NCBI GenBank assembly: GCA_021399435.1
Contig: JAJTUP010000039.1
Location: 62,001 to 126,000 of the forward strand
DNA from: Diaporthe sp. PMI_573
Taxonomy: Eukaryota > Ascomycota > Sordariomycetes > Diaporthales > Diaporthaceae
Length of the DNA stretch: 64,000 bases
Direction of reading: 5' to 3'
The notes below the pieces were generated by a model. The model did not search any database. It was not told where the DNA came from and saw only the letters and a list, made by a program, of their open reading frames with translations. This document shows positions 11,154-23,000 of the stretch, one piece after another. The translations under genes and the position numbers were made by a program. The stretch's first letter is position 1. Every line of letters begins with the position of its first letter.

Positions 11154-11543
11154 GATGGCGCATTTGTGGGTGGTGTTTTCATTGGGCTCTGTTCAGCTGG
11201 CTTGATGAGGCTTGTGAGTTGTTTGTTTTGTGGACTGGAGCGGGTGATGCAGCCTCTGGGGGCAGGTCTTGTGTGCATCGATGACACCACTGTTGATTAC
11301 GGCATCCGCCTCTCCTGCTTGGACGACCTACGTGCCTGGCCGCCCGAGAAGGAGTCGGTACGCTCATATCAGCACTGCTGCTTGTCGAGAAAGAGTAGGC
11401 TTGAAGCAGGAATGACTCGCTAGAAAGCGCGGCGAGTCAATGATCCTCGGTGTCGATAAGCTCGCGGCTACCCCGTAATTACAAGCATATATATATACGA
11501 GGCATGCCGGATAAAAAGAAGCTCGCCGGCTCACTATCTCAAA
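11154..11543. other. Intergenic region upstream of the AsaB-like gene
   Basis: No gene seen. It carries a short TA-dinucleotide run near 11490, about 55 nt before the start codon, which could serve as a TATA element. Confidence 0.45.
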
Positions 11544-12593
11544 ATGATGCATACCGATGTGAAACCTTTACCTGGCAAGCCCGTAATGCCCTCTTCCGAC
11601 AATAAACAGGTTCAGGCCACCATCACCTACTGCCGAAAGGACCTAGTACCACCACTACCGCCCGTGGTGTTTGGACGGTGAGTTGCAGTAGCTGATGAAT
11701 GATGTTGAAGGGTAAAATTACCGAGCGTGGCATTGACACAACTCTCACAGTGGACCAGCCAACCCTCCGATACAGACTCCTAAGCAAGACTATCCGGTGC
11801 TGATTACAGACGTGACTGGCCACGATGACGAATTCAACCTCCAGACCCAAGGCATCGAATTCGTCCGGCATGAAAGCAAACTGGGAGATGACGAGTTTGA
11901 CGACGAGAACATCGTCAAACAAACTTACTACCAAGAGATCCTGGATCTGACCAAGCGAGTGTTGGACCAGAACCCCAAGTTGTGAGTCTCGACTGTTGAG
12001 CAGTCGGAAATATCCCTCGACCGTCAGGCTGACAGTCGTGCTCAATCCACAGCCCCAAGAACCCGTCACTACACATCCTCCAACACCTCCGCAGGAACAG
12101 CCCGGACAAGTTCCCCACCGGCCCAGTCCACGGCTGCCACGTGGATCAGCACCCAGCGGCGGTAGAAGGCTTCGCGCGGCGCTGGCTAGGCGAGGACAAG
12201 GCCGACGAGCTGATCCGCTCCCACAAGCGCTGGCAGATCATCAACGTGTGGAGGCCCATCCGCCCCGTGCAGCGGGACCCCTTCGCCGTGGCCGACGCGC
12301 GGTCCGTCCCCGACGACGACATCCTCAAGGTGCGGCTCGTCTACCCGGACCACGAGATCGACATCCTCGAGGTGAAGGCGCCGCTGGAGCCGGGGGCGCA
12401 CCGTTGGTATTTCAAGGACGGGATGGGGCCCGCCGAGGTGGTGTTTTTCACGCAGTTTGATTCTACTACGCGGGCAGATGTGCCTAAGCGCGTGCCGCAT
12501 ACTGCTTTCAAGGACCCGAGGGTGGATGAGGGGAGTGCTGAGGCGAGGATGAGTATTGAGGTACGGGTTGCGGTGTTTTACGATGAGGATTGA
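11544..12593 (+). CDS. AsaB/GA4-desaturase family hydroxylase/desaturase
   Basis: Three exons (11544-11677, 11751-11981, 12053-12593) give 301 aa. The family core is clear. The HVDQ element near residue 152 is the HxD iron-binding pair. INVWRPIRPVQRDPFAVAD follows, then HRWYFKDGMGPAEVVFF, PHTAFKDP with the second iron-binding His, and RMSIEVRVAVFY with the Arg that would bind 2-oxoglutarate. Members include A. flavus AsaB, gibberellin GA4 desaturase and the CmcJ-like cephamycin proteins, usually tailoring secondary metabolites. The substrate is unknown; it lies about 5 kb from the MFS gene with thiamine and hydrolase genes between, so cluster membership is doubtful. ATG 11544 and 11547 are adjacent and cannot be told apart. 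Confidence 0.9.
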
Positions 12594-13331
12594 AAGATAC
12601 ATGCGGCGAGTTGGGAATTGTATGGTTTGGCTTTGGTGGCTGTGCGATTTGGAAGTGCATAATGCGCTTTGAATTATGAGAGAGGCCGCTAACCATGATC
12701 AACAAAGTCTTCACCAGATTCTAGCTTACTCGATCAGCCCGAAATCACGTTATTAACCATTTTCCTTGAGTGACTCGGACATGAGAAAAAAAGGCTCCAT
12801 CGTCACAATAGGCTGCAATGTTGCAAAGTGAGAAAAGCTGTAGTCACCTGAGCGGTGCGGAGGCCAACCGCTAAATACGCGGTCGCATTCGGTAGTTAAT
12901 TATGAATTCGGTGCGAAAGCTTTGTCTTCAGAAGTTTGGTTGCCGCCCGTGCGATCCTCGCCTGTGCGGGCAAGATTGCAACGAGGCCCTGCCTTTGTTC
13001 AACGGCTGAAGTCTTGCACTTGCTAGGTCTTTCTCCGAATCTGGCTTGAGACAAGGCGATATCACAGATTAAGCATCTAATCAATATCTGAGCTATAGGC
13101 GACTACGAGGAAACATCGTCCGGTGTTGGTTGCACAAATCAATGCTCCGGGTTTCCTGGTACACTCGATGCTATCAAGCAACCAAGGCTCTTGGATCTCA
13201 TCTTTCTAATAAGATAACGATTTCGTCGTTCCACGAGAGCACGGTTTCATCCTTCCTGGAGAACTTTCGGGTCTGGATCTCGTTCCCGTAGAACAACCGC
13301 CGGCGGCCCAAACCTCGGTATTGGCACCCCA
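12594..13331. other. Intergenic region
   Basis: No gene recognised; AT-rich with short open frames only. Confidence 0.6.
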
Positions 13332-14686
13332 ATGATGGAGAGTCACGGCGACCCATCGATGATGTACAACTCAACTACAAATAGTACAAACACTGTGAAT
13401 GAGATCCTCCAGGACTTGCACACAGCGAACAACAAGTTGGACACCCTCAGCGCTCAGATGCAATCCGTGGCCGAAACAACCGCGAATACACAAAGCAACA
13501 CCAGCGCACTTTCCAGGGTCAGTCTTTATAATGAATTTAATCCTCATATTATCGTAACGAAACTTAAAATTCACAACAGATTGGCGAGATCGTCCTTGGC
13601 CACAATCCTGGCCAAGCAGAATGTGATGGATCGAACTGTGTGCTCTCCGAGGAATACGAGCGCACACTGTTGGAGCGCGATGAACTCGCCTTGAGAGTGA
13701 GAATTCTCCAGGATGAGCTGACCGCGAAGGACAAAGAGGTCGATGAAAACAGGGGCGAGATTCGGCGGCACTTAAAGCAGGTCAACAAACTCCTTGCTAT
13801 TGTCCACGACAAGGCTGGTGTCCAAAAGGTCAGCGATGACGGGATATTCCAGGCTTTCTTGTGGGTGGGACGGAAGATCCGGGCCTTGGCCAAAAGCACC
13901 GCTCTATGTGTCAGCCAAGTCCCCACGCTGGAGCCTAACGCACGCAGGCACGTGAAAAGCTTTTACGGTGGCGGTAATTGGGAGTCCTGGAGGCACAAGG
14001 ACCGCGAGCTGCGCGTGCGTAACGAAGTTTTCCACATACTGCACCATTTCATCCTTGGTGCGGACTGCTTCGGAATTGAAGGGTATCAGGCCGGGGACAT
14101 CGAAAGGCTGGGACCCATCGCGGCGGGACTGAGTCACTTGGAGGATCTGGCCAAGAAAAAAAGAGGTGAGTTGTAGGCTTAGGCACACGCAGACCTCCCC
14201 AAAGGTTTGGCTCAGTTTCTAACAAGTATTTCAGTATCGACATCGGTGCTAGTCAACTGGCGAGTTGCAACGCTAGAGTGTATCGAGGCTCTTAATGTTC
14301 AGGAGCGCCTAAGCGAGCATGTCGCCGATAAGCTCTTCGTTTTCCTTACGCCGATCCTCGACAAGAAGGATCTGGCGCAGGCAGAGATAACTCTGTGGGC
14401 TCAGGTCTTGGAGTTGTGCAAAGATGCGGTGAAGCTCACTGTCATGATGCGGAAGTCACGAGATGAGTACCGCTGCGAAGCATTCACAGACGCGGGGCAG
14501 CTTCCAATAGGGGCCTTTGAGAGCTGGTGTGAACCCCAGGCCGTCGATGGGGGAAGAAATACTGAGAGAGGGGACAAGATTGCGTATGTGTTGTTCGGGG
14601 CACTGTGCAAGAATCCCGCCTATAGGGGGGAGAATGAAAGAGTGTTGGTCAAGGCTGAGGTAGTAATGGAAAGGAAACGATCGTGA
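13332..14686 (+). CDS. Hypothetical protein with N-terminal coiled coil
   Basis: Three exons (13332-13517, 13580-14165, 14235-14686) join in frame into 407 aa. I do not recognise the family. Residues 20-60 are rich in Asn/Ser/Thr with heptad-like spacing (ILQDLHTANNKLDTLSAQM). Residues 85-135 form a strongly charged helix likely to be a coiled coil (RDELALRVRILQDELTAKD). The rest is an alpha-helical region with conserved-looking Trp/Gly blocks such as FYGGGNWESWRHKD and VNWRVATLECIEALN. No signal peptide or membrane segment. It converges on the next minus-strand gene with 208 nt between stop codons. Introns of 62 and 69 nt with good sites, and recovery of one frame across both, support a real expressed gene. 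Confidence 0.75.
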
Positions 14687-14894
14687 TAAATAGTTGGCAT
14701 ATATATATGAGAGTTTGGGCTTGGAGACCCAGAAAAGATCAAGTTTTTCTTTCATATCATTGCCAGGTTTGCAACCCATTTTGCGACACACTCTGGATAT
14801 TAGCTGAGACGAAAATTGAGATCACGGCGGTATTTATCTACCGTTATGCCAAATTTTGAACTGTTTGTTCTTCGTTGCCACTCCAACTGCCACA

Positions 14895-17800
14895 TTAGTT
14901 CTCGTCAGAAGATTGGAATCCGTCACTGACATCACCATCGTCATGGTCACTGCTGTCGTTGTTGTGGTCGCTGCTCGAGGGGTCTTGCTCCGCCTCATCG
15001 TCATCATCCTCTTCGCCGCTTTCGTTGTCTCCGCCTTCCGAAGAAGATTCAGCAGGGTCTCCAGCGCTGTTGTCTTCCTGTTCAGACGAGTCCTGGTCTG
15101 TGGCGTCGTTGCCGCTGTCTTGACTTTCATTATCAGAAGCGTCGCTCTCGGACTGAGTATTCTCGGCATCCTCCTCTTCGCCGTCTGATTCCTTGTCGGA
15201 GTTTTCGCCCTCAGATGCATTACTTCCCATGCTGGCATCCTCATCCTCGTCTTCATTGTTCGAGTCTTCGCTCGCTGGATCATCATCGTGCTCTGGCCCG
15301 CTTTCATCATCCGAGCCTGGATCAGATGCGCCAACGTCCTGGTCATCATCGTCATCGCTTTCACTTGCACTTGGACTTCCCTCCTGATTGCCGGGGTTCC
15401 CGTCGTCAGAAGAATCATCTGAGTCATCGGACTGGGCCTGCTCAGGTGTTGACTCATCTTGCGAAGAGTCATTATCATCGCTTGCCGGCTCCGCGTCATC
15501 GCTACCGTCTGACCCAGTCCCATTATCATCGCCACTTCCCTCTGCATGGGTCGATTCATGGTCACTGTCGGAGCCCGAGTCCTCATCCGACCCTGCTTTT
15601 CCAGCAACAGATGCTAATGTAGCTCCAACAGCAACCCCAGCTAACACCCCAGCTGCAACTCCAACACCGGAGCGGCGTTTGCGACCACTGACAGCGTGAG
15701 GACGCTTGGGGGTGTGTTCTAGCTTCAGCTTAGACTGATGTGCCTGCGGTCTGTGGTCTGGCTTTTCGTGTGCTGTGTGGCTGCCAAGCTTCTTGCTGCG
15801 AGTTCGTTTGGGTTCGTTTGCCATCGTGTCGTCGTTACGTCCAACACCAGCGGCCGGACCTGTTCCGAAATTCTTCACAGGATTCTGACCAGACGGCTCC
15901 GTCCGGTCTGGGAGCTGATTCTCGTATTTTTGTTCCGAAGAGTCATGGCCAGTTGTTTGCGCCGAGCCAGAGTCAGCGCCTGTTTCGAAGCTCTTCGCAG
16001 AATTAAGGCCAGACGAGTCCTCCCATCCTTTGGACTGATTGGCTGGTGGTAGGTCCGAAGGCTTTGTTCCACTTGTGGCAGTTTCAGCTCCCAGGGGAGC
16101 CTGAGCTCCTGGACTTTGTGGCATATTGAAGCTAAAATTTGCAGGAGCGTCCGCTTGTCCTGGCTTGGGCGGAACAGAGGGTTCTGGCGCCTGAATTGGG
16201 TCCTGTGTAGGCCCGGCAGATGTCTTGCCACCGATTCCGTCAACACCGCCCGGTCCTTCCGACGATGCGTGAGTATCAGCTTGGTTTGGGAGAGGCTTGT
16301 GCTCAACCAAAATATTACTTGCGGGCTGGTTGCCTCCAGAGCTAGCCGGAAGTCTTATAGGCTGATTCCCAGGACTGATTATACCGAGTCCATTTGGCGG
16401 TGTTGGACTGCTCATTAATCCGTGGTTCGAGAGCGCAGAATCCTGTGGTCCTGTGCCGGTTTGGAAAGGGGACTCCCCTACTGCGGTCGTAAAATTGGCG
16501 GGAGGGTTCACAGATGCACTGATGGGCGGGTATGATGTAGAATCACATCCTGCTTGTGCTGGTAGCTGGGTTGAGGGATCCAATTCGGCACCACCTTGGG
16601 CACTAGTAGCCTGTAGAGACGGATTGCTCTGAGCGAAAGGCCCGGCCTCCGCCATGCCGAGTATTTCAGTATTTTGGCCAGGCTGTGTGGGACCACTGGT
16701 TCCTGTGGGTGGCTCTACTTGAGCCGAAGGACCAGTCTGGATTGGCGGACCAGTCTGGGCTGGGAGGTCGTTTACGGTTGGTACATCGGGGGGCTGGCTG
16801 GAACCAGGAATCTCAGGGTGGCCCGGTTGTGGCGTAATGGCTCCTGTATCCGGGGAGGGACCCGGGCTCTCACCCTCTGGATGCTCGTCAGACTCATGCT
16901 CAGGTCGACCGTGGGGCTTGTGGCCGGGTTGAGGCGGATGCGCTCCTGTGTGCAGTGAGGGTTTCGAGTTACTGTCCTCAGAATGATCATCACTCTCATG
17001 CTGAGGTTTTCCGTCGGGTTTGGTCTCTGGCTTTGACGGCTTTTTATGATTCTTGTTTTCCTTGTGTGTTTTCTCAGTTGCCTCGTTCAACTTGTGTTCG
17101 AAATAGTTCAGCCCGGCTTTGCCGAGGCCAGTCCAGCTCCCAGGCCCATCCGAGGTCCTCTTCGTCTTGATAGACTTTTCATGGACCTCTTGGGTCTTGG
17201 TCACTTTCTTATCGGCTCGGTGACTGCTCGTTGAAGACGCATCCTTGTGGACATGTTGTTTAGATTGATCGCTTGTCTTGCCTTCAGAGGATTTACCTCC
17301 AAGTCCCGGGCCTAAGTGGTCCGTCTTCTTGCTGGCGGCAGACTTTTCAGTGCCTTGTCTTTGGGCCGTCTCCTGGGATGTGGCTGGCTTGGCAGTTTCT
17401 GAGGACACAGAGTGTAGGTGATCGCCAGTCGGTTTCTTCGGTTTGATCTTTGCATCTGAATCTTTGCTTGTCTTCACGGAAGAACTCTTATCGTGACTTT
17501 TCAACCCGCTCACTTTGGATTCTGAGAACTGCAAAACCGTAGATTGTTTCATCGGAGATGACGAGGCCGTGTGGGACATCGACTTGAAGTCACCAGGGCC
17601 AAGGAATTTGCGAGGTGTGTTCAACTTCAAGTGCTCTTCAAGAAAGTTATCCAGTGACTTGGCAGTGGATTGTGATGGTGCGCGTGATTCGGCCACTCTT
17701 TGATAGTCACTTAGTGCAGGCACCTTCCTTGGACCAGTGGGGAATTCGAAGGGCTCAGACCATCCCCAACTTCTGCTCAACGTCTTGACCGTCGTTGTCA

Positions 17801-18833
17801 TGACTGGCTTTGCACTGAGGTCCAAATTGGCTCCCTTGGTGTCGCTGACACTTGTTGCTGCAATAGGAGCATCGCTTGAAATGGACTTCATTGGAATCGA
17901 TGCAGTGGCGAGATTCGGCGTGGACAGAGGTCCTGGTGTCGGACCAAGTACGTCCAAACTATTTGTGGATAGTGTCTTGCTGGGTTCGATAGTGACACTC
18001 GAATCAGCACCGGTAGGCTCCGGTAGCACGGCCAAAGACTTCAAGAGTCGAGTTTCAGTCAAACCCTTTTCTGAAGACGTGATGACCTCAGTAGATCGAG
18101 CAGCCTTTTTCTCCTTTCCCTCCTTTTTCTCCTTTTTCTCCTTCTTGCTTGTTTCGTCAGAGTTCTTTTCACCCGACTTCTTGGTAGATGACTTCTTCGA
18201 CGTTGTCTTCTTCACCAACGATGCGGCATCGCCCGTAACCTGTGTCTCAGAAGCAGCCTGGGCAGCCTGGACACTAGGCGTGATTGAGGGTGATCGTAAC
18301 GCATCGAGATTGAATACCTGACCGTACTGCAGTGCCACCGCAGAGTCCTTTGCCGCTCGTTTCCGGGCTAGAGGAGACATCACACGACCAACTACCACAT
18401 GGAGTTGATCGATATAGAATGGCTTTGCTTGGGTCTCCAGCCATTGCCATGCGTCTTTCGCTCCGGGAATATCTGGAATTGGTAAGACAGCATTATGCGA
18501 TGTGTCCTTCAATTCCGATCCAGCCTGAAGAATTGGTGGGAAGTGACCATCACCTGGAAGCAGTGCCCCAAGTGTCGTGGCGACATTGGCTGCGCTGGTA
18601 CCAGCGAGGACAGACCACACAAGATACTTGCCGTCGGTAATAAGCGAGTCGCAACAGGTTCGGCAAAGCTTCTTGTTCAAGTCAACGTAGCGGATTGTTG
18701 CACCGGAGTCGGTGGTGTGGAGGAAGCCCAAGCGACTTGGGTAGGGGCGCTCCGGGACTGGTTCTCCATCTGTGCCGATTTCATATTTATCAGAGTGATG
18801 ACACTGAGGATTAGGCTCTTTCAATGAAGCCAT
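14895..18833 (-). CDS. Large disordered protein with glycine-zipper segment and acidic tail
   Basis: One uninterrupted frame of 1312 codons starting at 18833. Residues 1-190 look folded: two CxxC-like pairs (CRTCCD), a hydrophobic stretch around LVWSVLAGTSAANVATTLGA, and a WQWLETQAKPFYIDQLHVVV block. Residues 210-240 are a Lys/Glu block. Residues 240-1050 are Pro/Ser/Thr/Gln-rich and disordered, with a two-copy 34-residue repeat. Near residues 1054-1079 is a basic cluster (GRKRRS) followed by a Gly/Ala/Val-rich hydrophobic segment with small-residue i/i+4 spacing (GVAAGVLAGVAVGATLA). The last 230 residues are almost only Asp, Glu, Ser, Asn and Gly. No function is recognised. The zipper-like segment could be membrane-inserting, or simply Ala-rich. 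Such a long open frame of biased composition is unlikely by chance. Confidence 0.8.
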   Translation of the reverse strand: MASLKEPNPQCHHSDKYEIGTDGEPVPERPYPSRLGFLHTTDSGATIRYVDLNKKLCRTCCDSLITDGKYLVWSVLAGTSAANVATTLGALLPGDGHFPPILQAGSELKDTSHNAVLPIPDIPGAKDAWQWLETQAKPFYIDQLHVVVGRVMSPLARKRAAKDSAVALQYGQVFNLDALRSPSITPSVQAAQAASETQVTGDAASLVKKTTSKKSSTKKSGEKNSDETSKKEKKEKKEGKEKKAARSTEVITSSEKGLTETRLLKSLAVLPEPTGADSSVTIEPSKTLSTNSLDVLGPTPGPLSTPNLATASIPMKSISSDAPIAATSVSDTKGANLDLSAKPVMTTTVKTLSRSWGWSEPFEFPTGPRKVPALSDYQRVAESRAPSQSTAKSLDNFLEEHLKLNTPRKFLGPGDFKSMSHTASSSPMKQSTVLQFSESKVSGLKSHDKSSSVKTSKDSDAKIKPKKPTGDHLHSVSSETAKPATSQETAQRQGTEKSAASKKTDHLGPGLGGKSSEGKTSDQSKQHVHKDASSTSSHRADKKVTKTQEVHEKSIKTKRTSDGPGSWTGLGKAGLNYFEHKLNEATEKTHKENKNHKKPSKPETKPDGKPQHESDDHSEDSNSKPSLHTGAHPPQPGHKPHGRPEHESDEHPEGESPGPSPDTGAITPQPGHPEIPGSSQPPDVPTVNDLPAQTGPPIQTGPSAQVEPPTGTSGPTQPGQNTEILGMAEAGPFAQSNPSLQATSAQGGAELDPSTQLPAQAGCDSTSYPPISASVNPPANFTTAVGESPFQTGTGPQDSALSNHGLMSSPTPPNGLGIISPGNQPIRLPASSGGNQPASNILVEHKPLPNQADTHASSEGPGGVDGIGGKTSAGPTQDPIQAPEPSVPPKPGQADAPANFSFNMPQSPGAQAPLGAETATSGTKPSDLPPANQSKGWEDSSGLNSAKSFETGADSGSAQTTGHDSSEQKYENQLPDRTEPSGQNPVKNFGTGPAAGVGRNDDTMANEPKRTRSKKLGSHTAHEKPDHRPQAHQSKLKLEHTPKRPHAVSGRKRRSGVGVAAGVLAGVAVGATLASVAGKAGSDEDSGSDSDHESTHAEGSGDDNGTGSDGSDDAEPASDDNDSSQDESTPEQAQSDDSDDSSDDGNPGNQEGSPSASESDDDDDQDVGASDPGSDDESGPEHDDDPASEDSNNEDEDEDASMGSNASEGENSDKESDGEEEDAENTQSESDASDNESQDSGNDATDQDSSEQEDNSAGDPAESSSEGGDNESGEEDDDDEAEQDPSSSDHNNDSSDHDDGDVSDGFQSSDEN

Positions 18834-20068
18834 TGTCTCTGGAGTGTGTCGGTAACTTGACAGAAGAAGAGTGGAAGGCCGTAATATGTGCTATGGTGTT
18901 GATGTTGGCAAATAGACTGTACTCGGATTTGTCGGGATGTCCGCCCGTATTCGAGGCTCTCTGCTTTGACTGAATGAGTTGAGTCTCGGATTACGGCTCC
19001 TGGAGGTTGAAATAGCGAAGCTTGGTGCAAGAATTGAATATTATGGCACAATGACGCGAAGCAGTACGTATACACGTGGATAGTTTCTGACACGCGTCGT
19101 AGTCGACCTGCAATTTCTTGATTCCTCCAGCGTAGCCAACGGTACTTAACTTGAAGAGATTATTAAGCAACAAAGCCTACGGACCCCCTCAGTAAACCAA
19201 ATACATTCGGTTTGCTGACGGTCGTTGCATTCGTTGACGAAACTGGTATGGCAATCCAAAATGTAGGAAGACCACCACCCTCAATCTTCATCGCACACAA
19301 CACCTGAAATTAGCCATCCTGACAGCTGATTCTCACTTACTTCGCTGCCTGAATCTTAATTTAGCACTTGTGATGTTCCAAGACTTGTCTCTCCCGAGGA
19401 AAGCGTGGCCATCATCCATTGGCAAGGCAGAGGCGGAATATCCTAATCCGTCGACCGGCGCACAAGCTGACAGGTTTACTGCATAGAGGGTTGCGTTCAA
19501 CACCCAAAGCCTGCATTTGGAACCCGCGCCACCCCAATCCTCAGTGTTTAGCTCGCCGTTCTGTCACAATTCGAATTCGCCAAGAAGTCAGGCTTTCCGT
19601 TGGCGGCCACTTATTTCACGATTCGATGCAGGGTAGGCTCTGGTGTGTCAGCAGGAGCCGGGCGTCTTTAAAGTGGCTGCGCGATTATTAACGCGAACGG
19701 CGGCAGGATCGTGAGCTTATGTACCATTCCGGTAGAGCCTTGTATCTCATGTACCAAGATGTACCAATGTTTTGCCAAGACAACCACCTACACTCGCGGA
19801 AGAGCAGAGCCTCATGAATGTGCTTGGAGATGCTGGCGGTGGAAAGTAGGAGTGTCTACCTGAATTTTGCTAAGATGCTATTCTCGGAGTCCCGGCGATG
19901 CTAATGGTAACCCTGGATAGAAATGTCCGCCCGCGATTAAAGTCTGTATCCCATCATATCCATCTGTGAGGCCACTTTCGGAGTGCAAGCATAGATGCTT
20001 GATCAAACATTTTCTCAGTCTTCCCAAGAGATCCAAAGTCACGAACACCCTCAATAAGCCGATTCACA
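18834..20068. other. Intergenic region between divergent large genes
   Basis: About 1.2 kb with no gene seen. It holds the 5' flanks of the minus-strand disordered protein and the plus-strand ankyrin protein. Confidence 0.6.
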
Positions 20069-23000
20069 ATGGATTCACATAGTTTCCGGTCCAATTTGCA
20101 CAGCAGCCCATCCATCCTGTCGTTGAATGGCTCCAGGTTGTCACAGAGTCCGACTCTCTCCCCGCCATCAACTGGCAGAATGTCATGCGTTTCTTCATTC
20201 TCCTCACCTGGCCTGGCGACCAAAACACCTACCTTTTCATCGTCACGGGTGTCCTCGATGTCCTCAGCCACCGAAAATGCCTTGGGCTTCGATACTCCCA
20301 AGGTTCTGTCTCCTCCGTGTTCCCCCAGAGGAATTTCTGCACCCTCATCCCCCCGGAAGTTTGCCCCGACCGAGAACGACAAAGCCACTGCCATACGGCT
20401 GATGATGCAAGAGCGACAGAAACAGGGAAAGACTCACTCCAAACCATTCTCCGCCAAAGAATCGAGCCCCGTTCTAACGGATATCGTATCTGGGAGACTC
20501 GACAGGCAACAAGGCGTGACCGCAGGTGTCGTAGAGGTCCTCCTCAGCGACCACGGTGCTAGTATGTCAGTCGCGAAGCGAAGAAGTAGTAGCCTGTTCA
20601 AAAAGGTCGCGGGAATCGATCAGACCGAAATTCTTCACACCACCGACCTCCTCAGTCAAGCCGTTCAGCACTGCGACGCGGAAATCGTGGCAACCCTGCT
20701 GCAGCATGCAGACTTCTCCTCCAGGAGCAAATGCTTACCAGTGGCCATGCGAACCAATGACCCCGTCAAGGTTCAATTCGTTATGGCAGCTGGAGCAAAT
20801 GCCGCGCCTCTCTGTGAGGAGTTCCAAAAGATTGTTCGGTCGGGATCCTTTGAGATGCTGCACGCTGTGGTAGCAATCTCGAAGACTCGAGGGCCGTGCC
20901 AGAGCTGCTTGAACCTGGCCCTTCTTCACGCTGTCAATCAGGGCTGCCTGAGAAGGACACAATCATTGGTTTACAACGGCGCCGATGTGACATCTCATGG
21001 CTGTGGAGCGTTGTTGTCCGCCGTCCAGAACGATCGAGCTGATCTGGTCAAAGTGCTCACCACCGAGGTGCCCAACACAAGCCCCAAAGCCTCACCAGGC
21101 AACCTCGACAATGCGGTAGAGCTGTCATACCAGAGGATCGAGGGGCATCAAGGGGGGGATGCCCACTACCATGTCTTGGAACTATGCCTGGCGGCGGGGG
21201 CCTCTGGGAAGGGCACCAGTCAAACGCTCACCAAGGCTATTCGACACGGTCAATCCGATATCTTGGAAATATTTGCGAGACAAAATGTCCCAGTTTTCGA
21301 AGATGAGGAAGCCGGTATGGCAATAGTTCATGCAGCCATCGCCACAGAGCGACCCGAACTCGTCAAGGCTATTTTATCTATGCCACGTGGTCCGAGCAGG
21401 ACTCAAAAGACAGAAGGGATTACACGGGCTTTGGGATTACAAAATCAGCCGGCTGGGCTGGCTATCGCCGGCATATTGCTACAGAGTGGCCTCCGTGGGG
21501 ACGTGGCGGTCTCAGAAGTCCTGGTGTCTTCCATTAGGGTTCTCTGCACATGTTCGGCTCAGACTCCTGTCCCAATGGAAGCGTACCGGAATTTCTATGG
21601 GTTCGTCAAGGTGTTCTTGGACCAAGGTGCCGCCGATGTCGATCACCATGGCGGGGAACCACTCCAGCTTGCCGCAGGTTCCGGGCTAATAGATGTCCTG
21701 GATTTGTTGATTCAGCGTCGTCCATCAGTTGCTTCGTTGAGCAAGGCTGTCACCCGCGCGGTAGGCGTTCAGGATCCTCGCACGAGATACGCCACGATAA
21801 AGATGCTTCTTGAAGCTGGTGCCCATGGGCCCCCGGTCGATGAGGCTCTCACACAATCAGCGAGACTCGGCCAGGACCACGTCAACTTAACATGCATGAT
21901 CCTTTCTTATAGCTCTGTGGATGCCGCATGCGGAAGGCCACTTGTGTCAGCCGTTCGTTCGGGTTGTTTTGACCAGGTCAAGGCCCTCGTCGAACTCGGG
22001 AAACCCTCCAATGCCACGATTACTACCGCGTGGGTCGAGGTCCAGACCGTGGCAGACGCAGATTTCCAGATGATGGTCTACCAGCTGTTCCTACAAAGCG
22101 GAAGAGTGGACCAGTCCCTCTGTGACAAAGGCCTGGTTGGCGCAGCTGCACTCGGTCACACAGGAAAGACGCTCTGTGAGCTGATGTTGAAGCATGGCGG
22201 TTCTCCTGCGCGACTCGGAGGCCAGGCGATCGCAGTCGCTGCCAAGCACTTCTTCGTCGAAACTGTCGAAATGCTATCTTTCTACGTCAACTCTCCGGAA
22301 ATATTTACAGCAGCATTCAGCGCTCTGACCGAGAGTCCATGCTGGCTGATGTCCGATGGACTTTCCATCGCCACGCTATTGCTTCAGAAAGGGGCCAGTG
22401 GCGAAGTTGTCGAGTCCGCATTTTTTCAGGCTGCAAGACATCATTCCCTTGATGCTGTCGAGCTTCTTCGTGATCATGTTGGGACTCAGGCATTTGGGTT
22501 AGCTCTCGTAGCGGCTGCCAGCGATCCTACCAAATGGCCATCGGCCAGCGATGATGTGTTGGGGTTGGTCGAGCTGCTTCTGGATTCAGGTGCAAGCTCT
22601 GAACATGCCAGCGATGTACTTCTGGACACTGTCGAAACTGAAGGTGCCTCAGACAAAGTCGTTGAGGCCGTCGTTGAAACTTTGATGACAATTGGAGACG
22701 GCCATGCCGATGTTAATCATCACAACGGCGAAGTGCTGAAGATCGCTATACGCCGCGGGAAACCCGCCCTTTTGGACCAAATCCTCGATTTCGCCGGCGT
22801 AAGCGGATCCTTTGCCTCTCGGGACGCGATGACACAAGCATTCGCGGAGACAATAACTACCGATCAGCTGAAAGACGACAATATCATCCTGGAGGTGCTC
22901 AACGTTTTGGTCAAGGAAAGGAACGGAGCACCGCTTCCCGATGTCCGGGCCCTTGTCCCAAGTTGGGGAAATTGGGCTCCAATCTTCTGCTGTATTGCGA

